A DNA stretch of 64,000 bases from Dyella sp. A6 (GTDB lineage Bacteria > Pseudomonadota > Gammaproteobacteria > Xanthomonadales > Rhodanobacteraceae): NCBI RefSeq assembly GCF_036320485.1, contig NZ_CP132911.1, positions 930,001 to 994,000 of the forward strand, given 5' to 3'. Positions 44,413 through 54,175 of this stretch are shown here, one piece after another. Both the position numbers and the translations under genes were made by a program. The number at the start of each line of letters is the position of its first letter. Position 1 is the stretch's first letter. The notes beneath the pieces are model-generated. The model had not been told where the DNA came from. It was given only the letters and a program-made list of their open reading frames with translations, and searched no databases.

Positions 44413-46137
44413 ATGAAGATGCCGAAATTCAAATTGAAGATCTCCGCCCTCACGGTTCGCGGCCGTCTGCGCATCGTGCTGGGCATGCTGGTGTTGATGC
44501 TGATCGCCGGTGCCGTGGTCGGCCTCGGCTCGATGCAGATGCAGAACAACAACATGCGTCAGATGTACAACGACGAAATCATCCCGGCGCAGGTCACCGC
44601 GCAGCTGGCGCAACATTCGTTGATGTCCTTCCTGGTGCTGGGCGAAGCGTCCAGCGTCGTCACCAAGCCGGCCCAGCTGAAGCAGAAGATGGCCGAGTTC
44701 GAGAAGTACCGCGAAAAGGTCAGCGCGCTGCGCAAGCAGGTCGCCGGTTTCCCGATGAATGCCGACCTGCTCAAGCAGTTCAAGAACTATTCGTCCACGG
44801 ACAGCGACTACAAAAGCGCGCTGAAGGACATGACGGATGCGCTGAAGCAGGCCGATCCGGGCGCGGGCGACACGCTGGAAATGGAAGTGCGTCCGTTGAT
44901 GATGATGCGCCAGGATACGCTCAACAAGATGGTCGACCTGCAGCGCGCGGCGGCCGAGAAGGTCTATACCGACCAGCTCAAGCGTTTCCAGGTGATCCGC
45001 GTCGCCTGCATCGGCGCGCTGGTGGTGGGCCTGCTGCTGTCGCTGTTCATGGCCTTGAGTCTGAGTCGCTACATCACCCGTACCTTGAGCTATGCCGGCG
45101 AGATCGCCCGTGCGATCTCCCGCGGCAAGCTGGGCCATGACATCAAGGTGAAGCACCGCGACGAGATGGGCGAGCTGCTGGATGCCTTCCGTACCATGGA
45201 CGAGCGCCTCAGCGCCATCGTCAACGAAGTGCGCCACGGCTCCAGTGCGGTCAGCACGGCCGCCCAGCAGATCTCGCGCGGCAACGACGACCTGAGCCAG
45301 CGCACGCAGGAACAGGCGTCGAGCCTGGAGGAAACCGCATCCTCGATGGAGGAGATGACCTCCACCGTGAAGCAGAACGCCGAGAATGCAAGCCACGCCA
45401 ACCAGCTGGCCCGCGGTGCCCGCGAGCAGGCCGAGCGCGGTGGCGACGTGGTGGCGCAGACGGTCGACGCGATGCGCGAGATCAACCAGTCCAGCGGCAA
45501 GATTGCCGACATCGTCAGCCTGATCGACGAGATCGCCTTCCAGACCAACCTGCTGTCGCTGAATGCGGCGGTGGAAGCGGCCCGCGCCGGCGAACAGGGC
45601 CGCGGTTTCGCGGTGGTCGCCGCCGAGGTACGCAACCTGGCGCAGCGTTCGGCCGGTGCGGCGAAGGAGATCAAGGTGCTGATCAAGGACAGCGTGGACA
45701 AGGTGAAGACCGGTTCGTCGCTGGTTGATCAGTCCGGCAAGGCGCTGGCCGACATCGTCGAAAGCGTGAAGAAGGTGACCGACATCGTGGCCGAGATCGC
45801 CGCGGCCAGTCAGGAACAGTCGGCCGGTATCGACCAGGTCAACCACGCCGTGCTGCAGATGGACGAAATGACCCAGCAGAACGCCGCGCTGGTCGAAGAA
45901 GCCGCCGCCGCCGCCCGTTCGATGCAGGAGCAGGCCGCCGAACTGAGCCAGCAGGTGGGTTTCTTCGAGCTGACCGGCAGCGACGACGGCGATACGACTC
46001 CGGCCCGTGCACCGGCACGCAAGTCGTCGGTGGTCGAGGAGGCCGAGGCCGTGTTCGCCGCAGTGCGCAGCAAGGCCGCCGCGCCCGCGCCGGCCGTCAG
46101 CGAGACGACCGACGTAAACGCCTGGAAGGAGTTCTGA
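44413..46137 (+). CDS. Methyl-accepting chemotaxis protein with four-helix-bundle sensor
   Basis: A 574-aa Tar-type receptor. TM1 near residues 18-38 (LRIVLGMLVLMLIAGAVVGL), a periplasmic 4HB_MCP-type domain (MQNNNMRQMYNDEIIPAQVT), TM2 near 197-220, a HAMP domain, and the signalling domain with [20 protein letters not shown]. It ends NAWKEF, again an xWxxF CheR-tethering motif. Its signalling half is nearly identical to that of the MCP at 42093, suggesting duplication with sensor replacement. cheR follows after 4 bp. Confidence 0.93.
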   Translation: MKMPKFKLKISALTVRGRLRIVLGMLVLMLIAGAVVGLGSMQMQNNNMRQMYNDEIIPAQVTAQLAQHSLMSFLVLGEASSVVTKPAQLKQKMAEFEKYREKVSALRKQVAGFPMNADLLKQFKNYSSTDSDYKSALKDMTDALKQADPGAGDTLEMEVRPLMMMRQDTLNKMVDLQRAAAEKVYTDQLKRFQVIRVACIGALVVGLLLSLFMALSLSRYITRTLSYAGEIARAISRGKLGHDIKVKHRDEMGELLDAFRTMDERLSAIVNEVRHGSSAVSTAAQQISRGNDDLSQRTQEQASSLEETASSMEEMTSTVKQNAENASHANQLARGAREQAERGGDVVAQTVDAMREINQSSGKIADIVSLIDEIAFQTNLLSLNAAVEAARAGEQGRGFAVVAAEVRNLAQRSAGAAKEIKVLIKDSVDKVKTGSSLVDQSGKALADIVESVKKVTDIVAEIAAASQEQSAGIDQVNHAVLQMDEMTQQNAALVEEAAAAARSMQEQAAELSQQVGFFELTGSDDGDTTPARAPARKSSVVEEAEAVFAAVRSKAAAPAPAVSETTDVNAWKEF

Positions 46138-46141
46138 GCCG

Positions 46142-47014
46142 ATGGCCGTCAGCATGCTGGACGACGACGTCGCGACGGTGGCTGGCGGCCCGATGCTGGG
46201 TGATGCCGAGTTCGGCTTCCTGCGCGAGTTCGTCCACCGCCATTGCGGCATCGCGCTGAGCGAGCAGAAGCGGCAGCTGGTCCAGGGTCGCCTGCTGCGC
46301 CGCCTGCGTGGCCTGGGGCTGAAGGATTTCCGCAGCTACTGCGAACTGCTGCAGCGCGACCCCGACGGCGAACTGGGCGAGCTGGCCAGTGCGATCAGCA
46401 CCAACGTCACCTCGTTCTTCCGCGAGATCCACCATTACGAACTGCTGGAGCAGGAACTGCTGCCGCAGTGGCTGGACCACAAGCGCCGCGAAGGCGACCG
46501 TCTGCGCATCTGGTCGGCCGGTTGTTCCACCGGCGAGGAACCCTACGCGCTGGCGATGGTGGTGGCCGAAGCGCTGGCCCGCACCGGAGCCACGGTCGAC
46601 ACAAAAATTCTGGCGACCGACCTGTCGCCCCGTGCGCTGGGCCAGGCGCGCCAGGGTGTCTATCCGCTGGACCGGCTGGGCGGGGTCAGCGAGGAGCGAC
46701 GCAAGCGCTGGTTCCTGCGTGGCGCAGGCGATTACGAAGGCCTGGCCAGCGTGCACCCGCGACTGCGCGAGCTGGTCAGCGTGCTGCCCCTTAACCTGCT
46801 GCACGACTGGCCCATGCAGGGGCCGTTCGATGCGATCTTCTGCCGCAACGTGGTGATCTATTTCGACCAGCCAACCAAGAAGCGCCTGTTCGAGCGCTAC
46901 GCCGGTCTGCTGGGTCCCGGTGGCTATCTGTTCCTTGGCCACTCGGAGTCGATGCACGGACTTTCCGACGCATTCGAACTGGTCGGCCGGACCACCTACC
47001 GGAAACGGTCGTGA
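46142..47014 (+). CDS. cheR: Chemotaxis methyltransferase CheR
   Basis: CheR (290 aa) methylates receptor glutamates with S-adenosylmethionine. The N-terminal helical domain (FGFLREFVHRHCGIALSEQK) precedes the Rossmann-like domain with the SAM-binding RIWSAGCSTGEEPYALAM and the FCRNVVIYFDQPTKKRLFER motif. It overlaps cheD by 4 bp. Confidence 0.96.
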   Translation: MAVSMLDDDVATVAGGPMLGDAEFGFLREFVHRHCGIALSEQKRQLVQGRLLRRLRGLGLKDFRSYCELLQRDPDGELGELASAISTNVTSFFREIHHYELLEQELLPQWLDHKRREGDRLRIWSAGCSTGEEPYALAMVVAEALARTGATVDTKILATDLSPRALGQARQGVYPLDRLGGVSEERRKRWFLRGAGDYEGLASVHPRLRELVSVLPLNLLHDWPMQGPFDAIFCRNVVIYFDQPTKKRLFERYAGLLGPGGYLFLGHSESMHGLSDAFELVGRTTYRKRS

Positions 47015-47658
47015 ACACGGTCGCGCCCAGGCTGGCCGAAAACCCGGTGCTGCCGGGCTTCGAACATCTTCGCCGGTTCTGGGACAGCGCGCAGAGCTGC
47101 CACACGGTGAAGGTGCTGCCGGGCGAGTTCTACGTCAGCATGCAGGACGAGGTGGTTTCCACCGTGCTCGGCTCCTGCATCTCCGCCTGCATTTTCGATC
47201 CGCGCCGGCGCATCGGCGGCATGAACCATTTCATGCTGCCTGCACCGAGCGGTGCGACCGGCGCGCGTGACGACTGGGCGCTGGTGGTGGGGCGTGCGGC
47301 GCGCTACGGCAACGACGCGATGGAGCAGCTGATCAACGCGATCCTGAAGGTCGGTAGCCAGCGTGTGGACCTCGAGGTGAAGGTCTTCGGTGGTGGTCGC
47401 GTGCTGACCCAGATGACCGATGTCGGTCGTCGCAACATCGAGTTCGTGCAGCACTACATCGAGACCGAGGGCCTGCGGCTGACGGCATCCGACCTGGGCG
47501 ACGTGTATCCGCGCCAGGTGCAGTTCTTCCCGACCAGCGGCCGCGTGCGCGTGCGCCAGCTCAAGCGGCATCAGGACACCGTGCTGGTGGCGGGCGAGTC
47601 GCAATACCTCAAGCGTTTGGCGAATGATCCGATAAAGGGTGAGGTGGAGCTGTTCTGA
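47011..47658 (+). CDS. cheD: Chemoreceptor glutamine deamidase CheD
   Basis: CheD (215 aa) deamidates receptor glutamines. The catalytic Cys lies in [15 protein letters not shown] and the His in [13 protein letters not shown]. Start is GTG 47011, overlapping the cheR stop. The protein ends KGEVELF, a C-terminal motif shared with the MCP-like protein at 48851. Confidence 0.95.
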   Translation: MNTVAPRLAENPVLPGFEHLRRFWDSAQSCHTVKVLPGEFYVSMQDEVVSTVLGSCISACIFDPRRRIGGMNHFMLPAPSGATGARDDWALVVGRAARYGNDAMEQLINAILKVGSQRVDLEVKVFGGGRVLTQMTDVGRRNIEFVQHYIETEGLRLTASDLGDVYPRQVQFFPTSGRVRVRQLKRHQDTVLVAGESQYLKRLANDPIKGEVELF

Positions 47659-47731
47659 ACGCTCCAACCGTGATGGCGGCGGCCGCAAGGCCGGAACAAC
47701 CGCCCAAAAAGAACAGACGAGAATCCCGGCA

Positions 47732-48835
47732 ATGGAAAGAGTGCGTGTCCTGGTCATCGATGATTCCGCACTGGTGCGCAAGCTCCTGTCGGGCATGCTC
47801 GCCTCCGATCCGGATATCGAGGTCGTCGGCACCGCACCCGACCCGTTGATCGCCCGCGAAAAGATCAAGCAGCTCAACCCCGACGTGCTGACGCTGGACG
47901 TCGAGATGCCGCGCATGGACGGGTTGACCTTCCTCGAGAACCTGATGCGCCTGCGGCCGATGCCGGTGGTGATGATCTCGTCGCTGACCCAGCAGGGGGC
48001 GGACGTGACCCTGCGCGCGCTGGAACTGGGCGCCGTGGATTTCTTCACCAAGCCGGGCAGCGACCTGGCTGGCACTTTCGAGGCGGCCGCCAAAGACATC
48101 TGCAGTAAGGTCAAGGCGGCAGCGCGGGCCCGCCCGCGGCAACGCACCGCCGTGCGCAAGCTCGACGTAGCGCCACGGCTGAGCGCCGATGCGGTACTGC
48201 CGCGTTCGCAGGCGGTCGGCAGCCGCGGCGGCAGTCCGATCATCGCGATCGGCGCGTCGACCGGCGGCACCGAGGCGATTCGCGTGGTGCTGGAATCGAT
48301 GCCGCCCGATGCGCCGCCGATCGTGATCACCCAGCACATCCCCGCGGCCTTCAGCGGCCCGTTCGCCGCGCGTATGGACAACTGCTCGGCGATGCGTGTC
48401 TGCGAGGCGCAAGACGGCCAGCCGATTCAGCCGGGCCACGCCTATATCGCGCCCGGCAGCCAGCATCTGCTGGTGCTGTGGGACGGCGCCAAATACGTCT
48501 GTCGCCTGCACGACGGTCCGCCGGTCAACCGGCACAAGCCGAGTGTGGATGTGCTGTTCCGTTCCATGGCTGCCAGTGTCGGCGCCGTGACGGTGGCCGC
48601 ATTGCTTACCGGCATGGGCGACGACGGCGCGCGCGGCCTGCTCGAACTGCGCCAGGCTGGCGCTCGTACCCTGGTCCAGGACGAGGAAACCTCGGTGGTC
48701 TGGGGCATGCCGGGCTCGGCCTGGAAGCTGGACGCCGCACCCGAAGCGGTTCCGCTCGATCGCATCGCGGCCCGGCTGCTGGCCCTTTCGCACCACACCA
48801 TTCCCGCTGCGCATGCCGCGGCTGCCCATTGCTGA
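47732..48835 (+). CDS. cheB: Protein-glutamate methylesterase CheB
   Basis: CheB (367 aa) removes receptor methyl groups when phosphorylated by CheA. Receiver domain with DD at 10-11 and Asp56 in [12 protein letters not shown]. Methylesterase domain with the Ser-His-Asp triad: [20 protein letters not shown] and [13 protein letters not shown]. The linker is Arg/Lys-rich. ATG 47732 gives the receiver start, 73 bp after cheD. Confidence 0.96.
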   Translation: MERVRVLVIDDSALVRKLLSGMLASDPDIEVVGTAPDPLIAREKIKQLNPDVLTLDVEMPRMDGLTFLENLMRLRPMPVVMISSLTQQGADVTLRALELGAVDFFTKPGSDLAGTFEAAAKDICSKVKAAARARPRQRTAVRKLDVAPRLSADAVLPRSQAVGSRGGSPIIAIGASTGGTEAIRVVLESMPPDAPPIVITQHIPAAFSGPFAARMDNCSAMRVCEAQDGQPIQPGHAYIAPGSQHLLVLWDGAKYVCRLHDGPPVNRHKPSVDVLFRSMAASVGAVTVAALLTGMGDDGARGLLELRQAGARTLVQDEETSVVWGMPGSAWKLDAAPEAVPLDRIAARLLALSHHTIPAAHAAAAHC

Positions 48836-48850
48836 TTTCCGGATCAACCC

Positions 48851-50020
48851 ATGTCAGTCCTACCGTTTTCCCGTTACATGATCGGATTCGCCGCCAGCGT
48901 GCTGGCCTTGCTGTTGGGCCTGTTCTGGCACGCGCCATGGCTGTCGCCGCTGCTGGTGGTGGTGGTGACGGCCGCGTGGATCGTCGAAGCCCATCGACAC
49001 CAGGCGAGCGAGCCCGAAATGGTCGCCACCGTCGACAACGAACCGGTGCGTGCCACGCTTGAAGATGTGCGCAGCGCGTTGGTCGACGAGCTTGGCAATG
49101 CCTCGCGCGAGCTGCACCAGGCGCTGGAGCTGCTGAGCGACGCGGTGTCCGAGCTGGGTGGCGGCTTCGACGGCCTGTCGCGCAAGACCGGCGAACAGCA
49201 GTCGCTGCTGAAGCAGATCATCGACGGCCAGAAAGACGGTGTCTCGATCCAGGACTTCGCCGCCCGCACCGGCGACCTGCTGGAGCACTTCGTCGGTCTG
49301 ATCGTGCAGCTCTCCCGCGAAAGCCTGCGCATCGTCTACCGCATCGACGGCATGGCCAAGGAAATGGACGCGGTGTTCGGCCTGCTGAAAAACGTCAACA
49401 CCATCGCCGAGGAAACCAACCTGCTGGCGCTGAACGCGGCGATCGAGGCCGCCCGTGCCGGCGAAGCCGGGCGGGGCTTCTCGGTGGTGGCCGGCGAGAT
49501 CCGCAACCTGGCCAGTCATTCCAACCAGTTCAACGAGCAGATCGGCAGCCACGTCGAGCGCGCCCGCATATCGATGGAACAGCTGCGCAAGCTGGTCGGT
49601 GCGCTCGCCTCGCAGGACCTGAACGTGGCGCTGTCGGCCAAGGGCGGCATCGACGCGATGATGGAGCACGTCACGCAGAGCAACGCGCGCACCAGCGAGG
49701 TGGCCGATCAGGCGGTGAAGATCAACATCGGCCTGGGGAGCGACGTTTCCACCACGATCCGCTCGCTGCAGTTCGAGGACATCCTCAGCCAGCTGCTCAA
49801 CCAGACCCGCATGCGCCTGGTCGAGCTGCAGGACGTGACCGAGGAGTGCACCCGCGACATCGAGGCGCTGGCCTGCGAGAACGTGGACGCGGAAGTGCTG
49901 ACCGAACGTGCCGGACGCGTGCGTGCCCGCCTTGCGGTGCAGCGCGAGAAAGCCCGGATGCGCGCACGCGGTCCGGCCCTGCAGAGCTCGATGGATGCGG
50001 GCGAGATCGAACTGTTTTGA
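48851..50020 (+). CDS. MCP-type signalling protein without periplasmic sensor
   Basis: A 389-aa protein with two closely spaced hydrophobic segments at about residues 9-45 ([20 protein letters not shown], then [20 protein letters not shown]) and therefore almost no periplasmic part. The rest is a coiled-coil MCP signalling domain with the tip region [20 protein letters not shown]. There is no HAMP domain. The late part [20 protein letters not shown] is typical of short cytosol-facing MCP-like proteins. It ends GEIELF, not in the xWxxF peptide. It may sense internal or membrane state. It follows cheB by 15 bp. Confidence 0.88.
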   Translation: MSVLPFSRYMIGFAASVLALLLGLFWHAPWLSPLLVVVVTAAWIVEAHRHQASEPEMVATVDNEPVRATLEDVRSALVDELGNASRELHQALELLSDAVSELGGGFDGLSRKTGEQQSLLKQIIDGQKDGVSIQDFAARTGDLLEHFVGLIVQLSRESLRIVYRIDGMAKEMDAVFGLLKNVNTIAEETNLLALNAAIEAARAGEAGRGFSVVAGEIRNLASHSNQFNEQIGSHVERARISMEQLRKLVGALASQDLNVALSAKGGIDAMMEHVTQSNARTSEVADQAVKINIGLGSDVSTTIRSLQFEDILSQLLNQTRMRLVELQDVTEECTRDIEALACENVDAEVLTERAGRVRARLAVQREKARMRARGPALQSSMDAGEIELF

Positions 50021-50065
50021 CGTTGCCGTGTCGTCGCCTTGCCGACGGCGCCGAGGAGTGTATTC

Positions 50066-50371
50066 ATGAGCCTGACCATTCACCACGACAACGAGCAGGA
50101 CTGCCTGACCCTGCAACTGGGCGAGCATTTCGATTTCTCGGTGCATCGCGATTTCCACGACGCCTGCCTGGGCGAGGTGCCGCGCGCGCGGCGCTACGTG
50201 ATCGACCTGGAAGCCGTCAACAGCATGGACAGCTCGGCGCTCGGCATGCTGCTGCTTCTACGCGAGCACGCCGGCGACGAGCGCACCGAGATCCACCTGG
50301 TCAATATCGACAGCGCCCTGCGCGGCACCCTGCGCGTGGCCGGCTTCGACCGCTTCTTCGTGCTGCACTGA
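50066..50371 (+). CDS. STAS-domain anti-sigma factor antagonist-like protein
   Basis: A 101-aa STAS domain with the classic switch motif NSMDSSALGMLLLLREHA, whose Ser56/Ser57 is the expected phosphorylation site. This differs from the STAS protein at 39264. ATG 50066 follows GAGGAG. It ends the chemotaxis cluster. No serine kinase or phosphatase partner is encoded here; in Pseudomonas similar STAS proteins work with HsbA/HsbR-type or FlgM switches. Confidence 0.88.
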   Translation: MSLTIHHDNEQDCLTLQLGEHFDFSVHRDFHDACLGEVPRARRYVIDLEAVNSMDSSALGMLLLLREHAGDERTEIHLVNIDSALRGTLRVAGFDRFFVLH

Positions 50372-50877
50372 ATCGGGTCGATCGTGCCGGGTGCCGGTAC
50401 ACGCGCGGCGCACATAGAACCCTGGACGCGCACTATCTCAGATATCGAAACAGGCCGTGATGCGACTATCGGATACGGGTGGTCCGCATCGCTGTTTGGC
50501 GTCCAGAGGTCCGTGTGTGAAGCGGTAGGAGTCGTCGCCAGTAGCTGACGTTCATCCCAAAGCACATCGCTACCAGTAAGTCCTTGAAGACAGACTCACG
50601 CGCCAGCATCAAGGTGCCGCATTCTGTTCGGCGCGCTGTCGATGTTGGCAGGTCGGCATGGCATCCGACGCGAACGACACCAACTAGCGGTTGAATACGT
50701 TTCCGTTCAGACGCTGGGGTGTACTCGTTGATGCATCTTGGCCAAGAAGCACCGATGCGACGATGGCAATAGATTCCACCTCATCGCCTCTTGGAACAGC
50801 TCAAAAAAACGAGCCACCGCTGCTCGATGAGTTCGGTGTTCACCCACAGAAGGGTGGGGGAATCTCGGGAGCTGCTG
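50372..50877. other. 506 bp without a recognisable gene
   Basis: Base composition looks less GC-rich than in the flanking flagellar genes. Only a short plus-strand frame (50691-50915) exists, which runs into the end of the acyltransferase gene and has no recognisable features. I see no repeat, terminal inverted repeat, tRNA or attachment site. Confidence 0.5.
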
Positions 50878-51804
50878 CTATCTTTCTACCACTACGCTCA
50901 CGCTTCCTAGCATAGCGTTTCCTGATCGCCGGCCCGGCTTGAAGCGCAGCGCTTTCTTTTCTATGAGGTGCCAAGAGGCGGTCGCTAGAGCGAGTGTCAC
51001 CGGAACGGTGATGGACAGCAGCTCAAGGTAGGGCGTTTGCCTCCCTATCAGGGCAACGCCTATTTGCTGCACGGGCCATGCGTAGATATAGATGCCGTAG
51101 GACAGATCGCCGATTTTCGAGATGTTTCGCAGGCCAGGCCATGACCGCAAGCCAACCGCGACCGTCAGCGGTGAAACGACGAATGCGAGGCCAAGTTTTG
51201 TCTGATCGATGCGAATGAGCGCATAGCCCAGAACCAAGAACACCAGAGATGGCAAGGGTTTGCGAAGGTACGGATACGCTCGCAACAGGCTCCCGGCGGC
51301 GAAGAAGAGTCCGAAGTACGCCAGAATCGTTTCTCCGGATTGCAGGCCCGAGAACACGAAGTAACAAAAAATGCTCGCGGTCAGCACGATGGAAGAACGC
51401 CGTGTGGCCACGCCCGCCACCAGAAGGAGTGCGTAGCAGGCGACCTCGTATTTAATGGTCCAAAGCGATCCGTTGGTAAGATGCCAAGGGTTGTTGGGGA
51501 ATCCTGTCAGCCCGAACGCGGCAATCACTGTCCATGTCAGTGGCATGGACACGCAGAGGGCTGGCGCCATCCGTAAAGTACGGCGGGCGGTAAAGCGCAA
51601 AATGTTCGGGTCGCTCAGCCAACTGGATGTGACTAGATAGCCGCTGATCGAGAAGAAGATGAGCACGCCAAGGTTGCCGAGCGAATGGTCCCCGACGACC
51701 CTAGGTTCCCAACGCCCGGACAAAGCGAACTGATGGCTGACCAGGACGAGGAAGGCGCCAATGAGGCGCAAGGCATCGAAATTGTTGTGCGGCGCGTTGT
51801 TCAT
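50878..51804 (-). CDS. Acyltransferase 3 family membrane protein
   Basis: A 308-aa integral membrane O-acyltransferase (acyltransferase 3/OafA type) with many hydrophobic helices. The start NNAPHNNFDALRLIGAFLVL and VLVSHQFALSG, with the family His, and the following GNLGVLIFFSISGYLVTSSW and RFTARRTLRMAP are characteristic. Such enzymes acetylate or acylate surface sugars. Length is a little short of the usual 340-380. It looks lower in GC and separate from both neighbours, consistent with horizontal acquisition. Its target is unknown. Confidence 0.88.
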   Translation of the reverse strand: MNNAPHNNFDALRLIGAFLVLVSHQFALSGRWEPRVVGDHSLGNLGVLIFFSISGYLVTSSWLSDPNILRFTARRTLRMAPALCVSMPLTWTVIAAFGLTGFPNNPWHLTNGSLWTIKYEVACYALLLVAGVATRRSSIVLTASIFCYFVFSGLQSGETILAYFGLFFAAGSLLRAYPYLRKPLPSLVFLVLGYALIRIDQTKLGLAFVVSPLTVAVGLRSWPGLRNISKIGDLSYGIYIYAWPVQQIGVALIGRQTPYLELLSITVPVTLALATASWHLIEKKALRFKPGRRSGNAMLGSVSVVVER

Positions 51805-52095
51805 GCCTTTTCGTTCCCAGTTTCTTGCTAAGCATGGGCATTGGAAAGGGCATTGAGGCGGCGAATTTACGTCCGCCTTGGGCGTCTATGGACGATCGAC
51901 GCACGAGGTCATTACACCGGCCGCGTGTACAGCCGCACCGGCGATTAGGCTTGCCGACGACACATAACGAAATGCCCCCGGTGAGAGGGCCGGGGGCATT
52001 TCGGTCGATCAAGTCGCTTCGGTGGCGTCAGCGGGGAGGCATCGGCCGGCCGGGGGAGTAAGCGCCTTCTTTCAACGCGGTTGGCGTGGCACGGC
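51805..52095. other. Intergenic region with terminator, otherwise empty
   Basis: 291 bp between two minus-strand genes. The only clear element is the hairpin at 51970-52001. No coding frame with support was seen. Confidence 0.5.
51970..52001 (-). terminator. Rho-independent terminator
   Basis: AAATGCCCCCGG, 8-nt loop, CCGGGGGCATTT: a perfect 12-bp stem about 95 bp after the stop of the minus-strand secreted protein gene. The short T-rich flanks on both sides could make it work in either direction. Confidence 0.75.
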
Positions 52096-52458
52096 TTACC
52101 AGGTGCGCACGCTGCCGATGCTGGCGGTGAATGCCTGCATGCCGGGCTGGTAGCGGAACAGTCGGCCGAGATCGAAGCTCACCGACTTGCCCGGTGCGAT
52201 GTTCGAGGTACCGGCCGGCCAGCCCTGCTTGGTGGCCAGCACGTTGCCGCTGGCGTCCTTGGCGACGATGCGGATTTCGGCGGCTGCGGCGGCGCTGCAG
52301 TTATTCACAAGCTGTCCGCTCAGGCTGACCCGCGGACCGAAACCGCCCGACACCGGACGGATCTTGAAGTCCTGGATCGAGAAGTTGGTGGCGGAACAAG
52401 CGGCATGGGCGCCCAGCGGTGCAAGCAGCAGCAGGGCAGAAACGAGCATGGTTTTCAT
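52096..52458 (-). CDS. Small secreted protein of unknown function
   Basis: 120 aa. The N-terminus MKTMLVSALLLLAPLGAHA is a Sec signal peptide with an A-H-A cleavage site. The mature part starts with ACSATNFSIQDFKIRP and carries two Cys residues that could form a disulphide. The pattern RVSLSGQLVNNC, EIRIVAKDASGNVLATK and PGKSVSFDLG suggests an immunoglobulin-like beta sandwich of the FxLYD kind. Start 52458 has GGAAG before it. No specific family was recognised. Confidence 0.75.
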   Translation of the reverse strand: MKTMLVSALLLLAPLGAHAACSATNFSIQDFKIRPVSGGFGPRVSLSGQLVNNCSAAAAAEIRIVAKDASGNVLATKQGWPAGTSNIAPGKSVSFDLGRLFRYQPGMQAFTASIGSVRTW

Positions 52459-52619
52459 GGGGCTTCCGTCAGAGTCATGTCGCAAGACGACGACAGCCCT
52501 AGGATCGGCAGCCCGGTGGAAAGCTTTAGGGATGTTTGCCGGATTCCGTAACGCAGCTGGCAGAAGCTGGCCGTAATGGCGCGGCCACGGTCACGTGCGG
52601 CGAGCCTGCTGCATGGGGC

Positions 52620-53186
52620 TCAGGCGGTGGGTGCGTGCTCCAGGAACCATAGCCCGGCAAACAGTTTCGGGTCGACGGAATAACCTGCGGCCGCGCGTTC
52701 GAACAGCCATGCGCCTGCCTCACTGCGTGGAATTTCGTGAACCACGATGTTCTCGGTATCGTCGCCGCCGCCGCTGCCGACTCTTGTCAGGTCGAGCGCG
52801 CGCACGAAGGTGATCTGTTCGGTGCTCATGCCGGAGGACGACGGCCCGGCATGCAGGTACTCGACGCGGGCGCAGCGCCAACCGGTTTCCTCTTCCAGCT
52901 CGCGCTGGGCGGCCAGCATTGCGCCTTCGTTTTCCTCGCCGGCGATGTCGCCGATCAGGCCGGCGGGCATCTCGATGGTGAACTGGCGGATCGGTACGCG
53001 GTACTGCTCGACGAACAGCACGCAGTCAGCCGGAGTCACCGCGATGATGATGACCGCACCGGCCGGGTTGTTGCGCTCGACGTATTCCCAGCGGCCGCGC
53101 TTGCACAGGGTGAGCCAGCGCCCCTGGAACAGGGTTTCGGCGTGATCGTCGGCATCGGCCGGTATGCGTCGGGTGTCGGAATCCAT
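52620..53186 (-). CDS. Nudix hydrolase, ADP-ribose pyrophosphatase type
   Basis: 188 aa. The Nudix helix shows AAQRELEEETGW, the REx-EExG core, preceded by an Asn/Glu-rich stretch slightly different in spacing from the strict motif, and by IEMPAGLIGD, typical of ADP-ribose/NDP-sugar pyrophosphatases that clear nucleoside diphosphate sugars. The start is uncertain: 53186 (MDSDTRRIP) is used; an in-frame ATG at 53213 adds nine residues. Neither has a strong ribosome site. Confidence 0.85.
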   Translation of the reverse strand: MDSDTRRIPADADDHAETLFQGRWLTLCKRGRWEYVERNNPAGAVIIIAVTPADCVLFVEQYRVPIRQFTIEMPAGLIGDIAGEENEGAMLAAQRELEEETGWRCARVEYLHAGPSSSGMSTEQITFVRALDLTRVGSGGGDDTENIVVHEIPRSEAGAWLFERAAAGYSVDPKLFAGLWFLEHAPTA

Positions 53187-53278
53187 GAGCTCGGTGGGCC
53201 GCTGAGGCAGCATGCATGGTGACGCGCGCGCCGGGCCGAGGCAACCGCTGGCGACGGCTGCGTGCGGTTAACCAAGTT

Positions 53279-54175
53279 TCAGTCCTTGCCGGTGGCCAGC
53301 GCCGTCAGCCGGCTGCGTGTCAGCGGGCCGAAGCGCAGGCGTTCGCAGAGGTTTTCCAGCGCGCCGGCATCGCCATCGCGCCGGCGCAGACCGTCGATGT
53401 CGGAGGGCACCGGTGCGTCCAGCGCGATGCGGGTGAGCCGGCGATACATGCGTGCCGCGTCGCTGTGCTCGCGCAGCCGGGCGACGCAACCCGCCGCGCC
53501 GCGGATGCGCAGGAAGGCGACCTCGTCGACGCGTTCGAGCAGGTTGTCGAGGTTGTCGAAGTGGCCAAGCAAGGCTGCCGCGGTCTTGGCGCCGATACCC
53601 GGCACGCCGGGAATGTTGTCCACCGCATCACCGCACAGGGCCAGGTAGTCGGCCACCTGGTGCGGGTGCACGCCGAGCTTTTCGTACACGCCGGCGGGGC
53701 CCCAGCGCAGGTTCCGTGCGAAGTCCCACTGCTCGTCGTGCTCGCCTAGCAGCTGTCCGAAGTCCTTGTCGGCCGAGACGATGACGCTGGCGATGCCGTG
53801 TGCCCGCAGCTGCCACAGGGCGCTGCCGATCAGGTCGTCCGCTTCGTAGCTGTGGTCGATCAGCACCGTCACGCCGAGCGCCTCGACCACTTCGCGGCAG
53901 AGCACGAACTGGCGCTCCAGGTCGGCCGGCGGCAGTTCGCGGTTGGCCTTGTAGGGCGGGTAGATCGCATTGCGGAACGAGGTGGTGAGCGAGGCGTCGA
54001 AGGCCACCGCCACGTGCCCGGGGCGGGTGCGTTCGAGCAGTTCGCACAGAAAACGGGTAAAGCCGTGCACGGCGTTGACCGGATGGCCGTCGGCGTCGAA
54101 GAACTCGTCTGGCATCGAATGCCAGGCACGGAACACGTACAGGCTGCCGTCGACCAGGTGGGCGGCGCTGCTCAT
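53279..54175 (-). CDS. 5'-3' exonuclease (PolA N-terminal / ExoIX-like)
   Basis: 298 aa, the size of stand-alone flap/5' exonucleases. Acidic metal-binding residues occur in HLVDGSLYVFRA, AVAFDASLTTSFRN, YEADDLIGSALWQL and IVSADKDFGQLL. The H3TH DNA-binding motif is GDAVDNIPGVPGIGAKTAAA, followed by LLGHFDNLDNLLE. It acts on flapped or nicked DNA. ATG 54175 overlaps the stop of the upstream nitroreductase gene, so the two are coupled. Confidence 0.92.
   Translation of the reverse strand: MSSAAHLVDGSLYVFRAWHSMPDEFFDADGHPVNAVHGFTRFLCELLERTRPGHVAVAFDASLTTSFRNAIYPPYKANRELPPADLERQFVLCREVVEALGVTVLIDHSYEADDLIGSALWQLRAHGIASVIVSADKDFGQLLGEHDEQWDFARNLRWGPAGVYEKLGVHPHQVADYLALCGDAVDNIPGVPGIGAKTAAALLGHFDNLDNLLERVDEVAFLRIRGAAGCVARLREHSDAARMYRRLTRIALDAPVPSDIDGLRRRDGDAGALENLCERLRFGPLTRSRLTALATGKD

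Noticed and set aside
50691..50915. A 74-codon plus-strand frame between the STAS and acyltransferase genes
   Set aside because: It runs into the 3' end of the acyltransferase gene on the other strand and shows no domain or good ribosome site.
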